Positions 56,405 to 64,000 of a stretch of DNA of 64,000 nt are shown piece after piece (position 1 is the first letter of the stretch; each line of letters starts with the position of its first letter). Both the position numbers and the translations under genes were made by a program. The notes under the pieces are model-generated. The model worked only from the letters and a program-made list of their open reading frames with translations, had not been told where the DNA came from and did no database searches. Location of the stretch: positions 16,403,632-16,467,631 of the forward strand of contig CM044867.1 of NCBI GenBank assembly GCA_024500155.1. Reading direction: 5' to 3'. This DNA comes from Chenopodium formosanum. Lineage: Eukaryota > Streptophyta > Magnoliopsida > Caryophyllales > Amaranthaceae.

Positions 56405-58758
56405 CGGCAAGCATAGGGGTCGAACCACGGAGAACGGTTAAACACCACCAAATGTTATCAACAATTAAGCTAGTCCGGAATAGGAGATAAATAAACTAAA
56501 GTCTAAATATGCTAAAACAAGAAATAAAACATTAAGGGAAATGGTTTAGGTATAGCATTCACTTGAACATAGACAAAAGCATAGAAGTTGAATTAATTAT
56601 GAACTAAACATGCTCAAATATCGAAATAAAAGATCCAATCTAGCCGCCTTCCGGGGTCAATTGGCTTCTCCTAACATAGCCTCTATGCTTCCACATTAGA
56701 ACCATATACTAGGAGGTACTATCAAATAACAATCGATAATAACGAACCTTAACTAAGTCAACTTCCATTCCTTGTTAGCAAAGATTCACCTTTAATCAAC
56801 CAACAATGTGCACTTGCAAGAAGATTAAAGAATATCAAGCATATAAAGACTTTAATCACAAATAAATCAACTCTAAACCTAGAACATGCTCAAGATCCAA
56901 CTACACCACAACCATCCCCTCAATGGGGAAATTACTCACTAATCATGATAATAACAAGATTAATCAACAAATAATCAAGAATCAACATGATCAACAAGCA
57001 ATACCAACAACTAAAACAATAATAAAAATCAAAGCAATAAAAATAGAGGAGAGAGAGTTAGAGATTCTCATTGATTGAAGATGTAAATCAATAGAAAAGA
57101 TGATCAATTTCTTCTTCAAAATCCAAGCTCAACAATGGTGAAACTCTCACTTTCTCTCTCTAAACTACCCTAACCCTAAGCTAAAACTAGAGAGAGAAGC
57201 TCTCCTAAAACTAATTAGAGAATTGAATAATAGCTAAAAAATGTTCTTCTCCTAATTACCCCAAAAATGGGTATTTATACTAACTTAATAAAACTAGGAA
57301 AAATAGAAAAATAAAAGAAGAAAATAAATAAAGAAAGAAAATGAAATAAAAAGAAAATAAAAGGGAAAAGAAATAAAAGAGAAAAGAAAATAAGAAAAGG
57401 AAAAGGAAAAGAAATAAAAAAAATAAAAATAAAAGAAAAAGAAAAATAAACCCACAAATTCCCCAAAAACACTCAGACCCCGAATTCCCCTTCTTCGAAA
57501 TCTATGGATGCTGCTATCATCATCATCGAAGAACCATCATCAACGGCTCAAATCACATTATCAAAACACCATCATCACCGACATCTTCATCAACCAGTAA
57601 TCAATCAAGGCCGTTAAATTTTCATTAAAACTCGCGTGCGAAGCTCGTGATTGAACCCACATTTGCGCGCCCGCAAAGACATCGCGCAGAGGTCGCGCAA
57701 ATGCTACTGTATCATTCTGTTCTTTGGAGCCCAATTGTGTGCGCCTTCTGACAGGGTTGTGCGCCCGCGGTGGTCTGGGTTGCTGCAATTTCGAATTCGA
57801 GCCAATTGATTGCGGTTTGGTGATGCGGGGATGAGTTGGGAGAAATCGTGGCTGCTGTAATTGGTTGAGGGAGGTTGATTGCGGTGGTAGTTGAAGGTGG
57901 GTCAGGGCTGCTAGATGCGGTTTGTGGCTGCTGCTGGTGATTGTTGCGAGTGCGGCAGCGGTGAGGGTGGCAGCAGGTGCGGGGTTCTTGTTTGGTTGCG
58001 GTGGTATTGTGTTTGTTGTTGCTGTTGATGTGCGTGGTAGAGATTGATGGTGGTTGGAGGTGGTTGTTTCTGTGGGTTGCGAACAGAGGTGCTAGAATAG
58101 GGGGATAACTGGTGGTTTCGGTGATGATTGGAGGTGGAAGCTGCGGCTGGTGGTTGGGCAGAAATGGAGGAGCAGGGGAGATGTGGTGCGTGGCTGTTGT
58201 GTTGGCTGGGAGCAGGGGAAGAAGGAGAGTTGGTGTGTGTGGTGTAGGATAAGGTGATGGGTGGTGTAGGTTAGGCTGGCAGCAGAATTAGGGAAGAGCA
58301 GCAGCTTGTGCATTTGCCTCGAACCTCGGACCTCGAATCTCTGACCTCCGAGCACTATCCTACACAACCAAATAAACATAAGGGAGAATCAGGACAAAAA
58401 AATAAAATAAGATAAATAAAATAGAAATAAATAAAAAATGAAAATAAATAAAGGACGAAATAAAATAAAACCAAGACAAATAAAATAAATAAAAAATAGA
58501 AATAAAATAGAAAATAAGGGACATAAAACTAAACTAAAAATAATTAAAACTACGCAAGCAAATAGAATAAAATAAAATACGAAAATAGACTAAAACTAAT
58601 AAAATAAAGAAAATAAACTAAAACACACCAAAATTACCAAAATAAACTAGAAACTTTATTAAAAAGAAAACAAGAGAATAAAAGGAAAAATAAGGGAAAA
58701 ATAAACACGAAAATAACCTAAACACTACCCCTACGAGTGACATAAATATCACTTATCA
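56405..58758 (-). repeat. F3: F-family LTR, truncated at one end
   Basis: It matches F2 from ggcaagcataggggtcgaacc onward and F1 along its right part, ending cacttatca at 58758. Its plus-strand left 70 or so bases are missing compared with F2. It includes A/G tracts (57300-57450), a cgcgc-type palindrome cluster (57660-57770), a G/T-rich stretch and an A-rich stretch (58390-58700). It is probably a solo LTR inserted in element I and later trimmed. Confidence 0.8.
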
Positions 58759-59008
58759 CTAGCCCAATCCAATTCATGATTTGTTAATTGCTCATGAGGC
58801 CCATTAATGGGTCTCTTACTTGCTTAACCCAATACCCTTGTGTGTGACCAATATAGGATCCATTCTAAAGGGCTTTGGACTATTTGAATAGCCCAAAGAT
58901 CATCACTCATAGTCTAGCAACAGAGGATGACGCCCCAATAGAATGAACTTATTATCTCCATAATAGTGATCCTTGATATATCTAGTAATTGCACTTATCG
59001 AAGACACA
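58759..59008 (-). repeat. Element I LTR-like terminus
   Basis: In minus orientation it begins TGTGTCTTCGATAAGTGC at 59008, directly against element G coding sequence, and runs 250 bases to F3. The TG start, the abrupt loss of the G reading frame and words like gggctattcaaatagtcc suit a plant LTR end. The frame across the junction adds about 36 unrelated residues to the G integrase. Confidence 0.55.
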
Positions 59009-59973
59009 ATTCCTTCACCCTTTTGCTCTGGGAGTGAGTCCAATGCTAAGCGCATGGCCTCCCAGTTTGCCTCTTCATCGTATTTCATGACTCGTAGAGT
59101 CGGCTCATAATGCTCGATGGGCAAGACGGATTCAGTACCGTATACTATGAGAAATTGGGTTTCACCGGTTGCCCCCTTTGCAGTTGTCCGGATGGCCCAT
59201 AGGTTATGAATCAAACCTTCTTCCCATAAACCACCAGCTCTTTCAATTTTCTTTTTGATGCCGTCTGGGATGAGTTTGTTGAAGGCTTCAACCTGGTCGT
59301 TTACTTGAGGTCGGCCGACTGATGCAAAACAATGTGAGATCCCTTGATCTCCCAACCAAGTTTTGAGCTGAGACGTTTCAAACTGAGGGCCATTATCAAA
59401 CACCATAGGCATAGGTACCCCAAGCCGGGTGATGATGTTCTTCTAGATGAAAGAGATGACATCCTTTATCTTGATGTCCTTAACTGGCTTTGCTTCCACC
59501 CACTTGGTGAAGTAATCTAGAGCCACTAGAATATATCGTTTTCCGCCTGGTGTAGGCGTATAAGGACCTAAAATGTTCATGCCCCATTTGGCAAACGGGA
59601 CTAGGCTGTGAATTGCCGTCAGGTCAATAGCTGGACAATGGACTAGCTTGCTAAATTTTTTACACTTGTCACATTTTTTAATCATCTCCTTGGCGTCTAA
59701 CTCGAGAGTGGGCCAGAAGTAACCCTGCCACCTGGCTCTAACAGCTAAGGATTTGCCGCCTATGTGGGAGGCACAGTACTCCGCATGCAATTCTTCGAGA
59801 ACTTCTTTCCCTTTTTCTGGGGTAACATACTTCGGTAGAGACTTCAAGAAACCTGCCTTGAAGAGTTCTTTGTTTCTCATCTCGAAGTTCGCAGCTCGCT
59901 TCTTCATGACGGCTGCCTCTTGTGATGAATCAGGAAGCGTGCCGTCTGTCATATATGCCCGGATGCCATCCAT
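59009..59973 (-). pseudogene. Element G integrase
   Basis: The frame 59443-59973 carries the HHCC finger (ELHAEYCASHIGG ... CDKCKKF) and the first part of the core (MNILGPYTPTPGGKRYILVA). After a stop at 59443-59445 the frame 59009-59412 carries the rest (FDNGPQFET, NDQVEAFNKLI). Catalytic acidic positions are present. The C-terminal tail is lost at the element I junction near 59009. Confidence 0.85.
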
Positions 59974-60131
59974 CTAGGTAGAGCTTCGGTCCAGTATTCC
60001 AATGGGTTCTTCATGTATACTTCTTTTTTCCAAAACTTCCCGAAAGACTGACCGAGGCGTATCACAGCAGGGGAAAGATGCCAGTTTGGACAATGTATCC
60101 GCCTGATTGTTCTTAGAAAAGAGAACTTGAC

Positions 60132-60919
60132 TTAGATGAAATTCTTCAAGTGTCCTAGCTTCATCTTTGACTGCCTGAAGGTATCTCTGATCATAGCCAG
60201 ATGGGTGGCTTCATACTCACCAAAGTATTGGCTAACGACCAGTTGAGAATTAGAGTAGGCGTCAATTTTTGTTTCCCCTGCCGCCTTGCACATGCGGATA
60301 CCGGCTAGCAGCGCTTCATACTCTGCATCACTGTTTGAGGCTTGGAACTTGAATCGTAGTGCATATTCAAACTTGTCCCCTTCAGGAGACTCATAGGTAA
60401 CACCTGCACCATAGCCATTCATAGTATAGGTCCCGTCTACATACACTTTCCAAACCTGATCACGATTATCTGTCGGAACCGGCCTTGTCATTTCGACAAT
60501 GAAGTCGGCTAATGCCTGACCCATCACTGCCTTTCTTGGTTTGAAAGTGATTTCAAGGTTTTGAGCATCCTACCGGATGACTCCAAGGTAGACATCGGCC
60601 GCTTGAGGGTTTGATCTGTATACATCACAACCAGATGTGCCAATAAGTATGGTTTCAACTTCATGAATGCCATATAAAGAGCAAGGACAATTTTTTCAAC
60701 CATAAGGTACCCGAGTTCAGCATTTCTGAGTACATGGCTAATGAAATAGACCGAGAGTTGGATATCGTCTCTCTCAGCAAGGAGAAAAGCACTGAGGCCA
60801 TGATTTGAGACGGCTAAATACATGTACAATGTCTCTTTGGGCAGAGGGATAACAAGCCTTGGCAAAGAGTGCAAGTGTTCTTTCAATTTTTGAAAGGTCG
60901 TCTCAGCATCATCCTCCAT
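60132..60919 (-). pseudogene. Element G RNase H and second RNase H
   Basis: The frame 60524-60919 is the gypsy RNase H (MYLAVSNHGLSAFLLAE, STLESSGRMLK). The frame 60132-60527 is the second RNase H (KVYVDGTYTMNGYGAG, DAEYEALLAGIRM, DAYSNSQLVVSQY). A shift separates them, and the second ends early at 60132. The DG in place of the usual DGSS-type start remains compatible with the fold, but the first domain's catalytic Asp is changed (SNHG where A has SDHA). Confidence 0.83.
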
Positions 60920-61065
60920 CCAAATCTAGTCTTCTTCCTGATTGCTTAAAAGAAGTAAAGGCATTTGTCACCTGACCAGTTGAGGAATCTTCCCAATGCC
61001 GCCAAGCAAACAGTGAGTTTTTGAACTTCTTTGACAGTGCGGGGTGACTTCATATCAATTACTAC

Positions 61066-61645
61066 CTATATCTTCTCGGGGTTAGCTTCTATCCCCCTTT
61101 GATCAATTAGGAATCTGAGGAACTTCCCAGACTCAACACCAAAGACGCATTTCTTGGGATTTAACATAACCTTATGCCGCCTGAGTGTGGTGAAGGTTTC
61201 TCGGAGATCAACAAGGTGATTCGTTTGTAGCTTGGATTTAACTATCATATCATTAATATAAGCTTTTACATTCCTCCTAATTTGATTAATGAAGACTGTA
61301 TTAATCATCCGTTGGAAAGTAGCGGGCGCATTCTTCAAGCCAAACGGCATCATAGTACTGTAGACTAACCCCTGATCAGTGACAAAACCCGTCTTCTCTT
61401 GATCATTTTCCATAAGGGTATCTAATGGAAGCCGGAATAGGCATCCATGAAACTCATCAGGGCATGGCCGGCTATAGAGTTGACTAGACTGTCGATCTTT
61501 GGAATCGGGTAACTGTCCTTTGGACATGCCTTGTTGAGGTTTGTGTAGTCAGCACACATGCACCAGGTACCATTCAGCTTCTTTACAAGCACAACATTCG
61601 CAACCCAATCAGGGAAGTTACATGGTCGAATGAACCCAACGTCTA
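61066..61645 (-). pseudogene. Element G reverse transcriptase core, catalytic Asp lost
   Basis: The N-terminal palm is readable from 61645 to about 61430, then an in-frame TAG and a one-base deletion move it to the frame ending at 61066. That frame holds MPFGLKNAPATFQRMI and AYINDMIVKS. The second motif is the RT catalytic box, where A still reads AYIDDM, so the first of the two catalytic aspartates is now asparagine. Confidence 0.85.
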
Positions 61646-61650
61646 ACAGC

Positions 61651-62021
61651 TGTATAAGATAGCTCCCGCTGAACTATCGCCCACCCCCAGGGTGCGCACT
61701 CACTGCTGAGAAAGTAATTAAGGAGGGCTCATTAGCCCGAAGGAGTCAGCCCGCAGGGCTGACCAGGCTGAATCTCCATGAAGGAGATGGTAGACCTATA
61801 AATAGAGGGTAAAGTACAACGGAAAAGAGGTTAGACACTCAAGTTATTATACTTTCTATATCTCTCTAAGTACACTTTCTCTCTCTAAACACTCTCTAAC
61901 TTAAGCTTTGGAGGGGGGTTCCTCGAGCCACCCCCGAGGGCAGTTTACGTGTGCTGCCTTGTGTAAGTTGTTGACGGGACCCAGCTCACCCAGCAGAACT
62001 CTTGGATCCATACCTGGAACA
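61651..62021 (+). mobile_element. Solo LTR (371 bp, Tat-like) inserted in element G RT
   Basis: It has TG...CA ends (tgtataagatag to cctggaaca), flanked by acagc and acaac, a 5-bp duplication with one mismatch, and it splits the G RT frame. It has a TATA box (tataaata at 61797-61804), a CT-rich leader region and a possible hairpin (ggaggggggttcctcgagcc). The orientation is set by the TATA box. It resembles LTRs of small Tat or similar gypsy elements, but the family is not proven. Confidence 0.75.
61797..61804 (+). promoter_or_regulatory. TATA box in the solo LTR
   Basis: tataaata about 225 bases before the LTR end, in the expected U3/R position. Confidence 0.65.
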
Positions 62022-62340
62022 ACAACTATTTAACTTCGGCAGTTGTCGCCTGACTTCTTTCCTCACCGTGATTTCTTTTCTTTTGCCAGATGGGCTTCTT
62101 TTTTGGAACCACGACGAGTTTGTGGATAGCGAGATCTGGGCTGACGCTTGGCATCTCTTTCACTTCAACGGCAAAAATGTTTTTGCATTCCTTCAGAAGA
62201 AGGTGCAAGTTTGCATCCAACTTAGCATAAGCAGTCGTCCTCACCTTAACAGTACGCTCTGTACAGCTGTCATCCAGAACGATATCAATGTGCTCACCAG
62301 ACGGCTGGGGACGGAGCTCATCTGACCGCTCTTCGGTCAG
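62022..62340 (-). pseudogene. Element G RT N-terminal part
   Basis: The 62026-62244 frame reads the linker and early RT (DANLHLLLKECKNIFAVEVKE, PKKKPIWQKKRN) and stops at the solo LTR junction. It corresponds to element A at 3790-4015. Confidence 0.8.
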
Positions 62341-62346
62341 TGATTG

Positions 62347-62877
62347 CTATTTCTTTTCGTTCTTCCACTCCACTAGCTGATCAGACTTTCTTTTCTTACC
62401 GGTTGCCGGTGGGGCTGAGTTGGGATCCTCGACATCATCAAGGTCTATTGGCTCTTGCCATTGGCCGTTTGAGGCCACAGTAGACTTAACGACTAAGAGA
62501 TAACATTCCTGGGCCGTCTTCTGATCCCCATTCAGGGAGCCAACAGAGCCGTCATCCTTTTCGTACTTCAGCAACATGAGGGAAGGAATAATGACAGCCT
62601 TAGATTCATTTAGAGTTGGACGGCCCAAAATGATCTTATAGGCGATCAACTCCTTAACTACCAAGAACTTGACGACTAGGTTCCACCCTTCTCCTTTGTC
62701 TCCCAGCCGGATAGGTAAGTCAATCTTGCCGATTGGGTACACCATTCCATCCCCAAAGCCAATTAGGGGATGGGTCACCGGGTGCATGCTGCTGGGTTTG
62801 TACTTGAGCTTTTGCAAGCACTTGTAGCTGATGATGTCTGAAGAGCTACCGGTGTCTATAAGGATCCGCCCAACCAA
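62347..62877 (-). pseudogene. Element G aspartic protease
   Basis: An open frame with the intact active-site motif RILIDTGSSSDII, followed by GFGDGMVYP and IILGRPTLNESKA. The length and motifs suit a whole Ty3/gypsy protease domain, and this part looks undamaged, though it lacks flanking frames. Its best match in the window is the dead copy in element A (3340-3687). Confidence 0.85.
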
Positions 62878-64000
62878 TTGATTTGCGACCTTACATTCAA
62901 TGACAACCAGATCGTCATGCAGACGGCGAACGCTGCCCCTGTCCTTCTCAGTAATGAGGATGGTGGGAAGGTACTGCTGGCAGACAATTGCTCTTCATCA
63001 GCAGCCTTGGCCATCTTTTTCAGATGGTCCTTGGTGCCCCGGATGGTTGGGCCACCGCCTGAGAACCCGCCTACTATAGTGTAGACCGGCTCTTTGTTAG
63101 TGTCCTAGCTACTAGTAGGCTGGGCAGTCTTGGACGACTGTCCTGGGTTCTTCTTATTAGTACCTTTGGACTTGGAGAGGTAGGACTTCAACATCTCCTT
63201 TTCAGCTAGACAATCCAACACCCGCTCAAGACTGAAGCAGTCGTTGGTGTCATGGCCAACCTCCTCATGGTACTGGCATAATTTATTTCTGTTCCGTGAT
63301 TGGACGGAATTCTTCATAGTATTTGGCTTTTCAAGAGTCAGCCGGTCCTTGATCTCCATGAGGATGGAATTTGAGTCCTTGTTAAACTCGTACTTGGGGA
63401 CGTACGGTCTAAACTCTTTCTTTTTCTTCTAGGACGATTGGTTAGAGTCATTAACCGCCTAGACTTCCTTCCTCTTTTTGCTATCTTCCTGTTTTTAGCC
63501 GGTTGAGCAGACCGACTATCTTTTTGTTTGTCAGACTTCTTGGAGTCCAACTGGTTGCTGGGCGAGCAGAGATCGGTTGCTTGTATAAAGCATTCCGCCT
63601 CTATCAACGCCGCCTGTAGGGTGATAACCCTCTTTCTGACGAGGTCGAACTTGAAAGTTGACCCGTCCTTCAAACCTTTGAAGAAGACTGTAAATGCTAC
63701 GTCGTTAGACAGTCCCTGTATTTGGATTCTGGTCAGGTTAAATTGTCTAGCGTACGAGCAGAGTCCTTCTCTCTCCCGCTACATAATGGTGCTCAAGTCT
63801 AAACTTGTTTTCTTGGCAGGGATGTTCATTCAGAAGTTGGATGCAAACAAGAAGGCAAGCTTCTTGAAGTTGTCTATACAACCGGCTGGCAAGATGTCAA
63901 ACCATTGTTGGGCGATGCCCTTCAATGTAGCCGAGAAGCAGCGGCACCACGCGGCATCATCCAACCCCTTTAAGTACATAAGGTGGTCCTCAGGATTGGT
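62878..64000 (-). pseudogene. Element G gag
   Basis: The gag core is read in pieces from 64000 to 63338 with at least two stops and a short deletion near 63980. It includes DGSTFKFDLVRK. The frame 63105-63359 carries a zinc-knuckle-like CQYHEEVGHDTNDC and the gag tail. Between 62878 and 63104 lies a linker with no long frame. The N-terminal end is outside the window. Confidence 0.8.

Larger units (their letters stand above)
59009..64000 (-). mobile_element. Element G: Tat-lineage retrotransposon, minus strand, runs off the window
   Basis: From right to left it reads gag, protease, RT, RNase H, second RNase H and integrase, the same order and closely related residues as element A but on the other strand. 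It is cut at 59009 by element I and holds a 371-bp solo LTR at 61651-62021. Its LTRs are not in the window. Several stops and shifts show it is inactive, but it preserves parts that A has lost (protease active site, integrase zinc finger). Confidence 0.88.

Overview
This window is repeat-rich plant nuclear DNA, most likely angiosperm heterochromatin. The evidence is a stack of Ty3/gypsy LTR retrotransposons of the Athila and Tat lineages, a CACTA (En/Spm) element and a Mutator-like element (MULE). The Athila-type elements carry primer sites matching the 3' end of plant tRNA-Asp, and the DNA-transposon genes have GT-AG introns. I found no host gene, rRNA or tRNA gene. The species cannot be named from the sequence alone.

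Region 1 (1-32410) is one old plus-strand Tat-type element (A), broken by four insertions. F1 is an LTR at its gag end (1-1950). B is a 7.5 kb non-autonomous Athila-like element (4073-11529, TSD cttgt) lying inside the reverse transcriptase. C is a solo LTR (12410-14020, TSD agctc) inside RNase H. D is a nearly intact young Athila element (14099-26557, TSD cttgg), also inside RNase H. Removing B, C and D rejoins A in the order gag, protease, RT, RNase H, second RNase H, integrase. An antisense multi-exon gene and an LTR-like end follow.

Region 2 (32411-40847) is a mosaic of Athila-type fragments: H (gag to early RT, minus strand), a plus-strand LTR piece of the E family, an F-family LTR piece (F2), and the 3' end of element E.

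Region 3 (40848-47765 or slightly beyond) is a CACTA element. It has a minisatellite next to its apparent left end, a tnp2 transposase gene with one stop codon, and a second spliced gene whose last intron is a 1 kb array of TGATCA-centred repeats.

Region 4 (about 48160-59008) is an AT-rich, non-coding minus-strand element (I) that I cannot classify. A complete 5.39 kb MULE (50689-56078, perfect 9-bp TSD) sits inside it, with a transposase gene and a convergent GRF zinc-finger gene. A truncated F-family LTR (F3) sits there too.

Region 5 (59009-64000) is a second Tat-type element (G), close kin of A but on the minus strand. It carries a 371-bp solo LTR and runs off the window.

The elements do not form pathways with one another. 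Each gene set serves its own element: gag, protease, RT, RNase H and integrase for copying and inserting, and transposase genes for excision. Two patterns cut across families. Almost every LTR family carries its own cluster of short GC-rich palindromes, and the sister LTRs of B and D differ in length exactly there. Several families also share a small hairpin at the first bases of the LTR.
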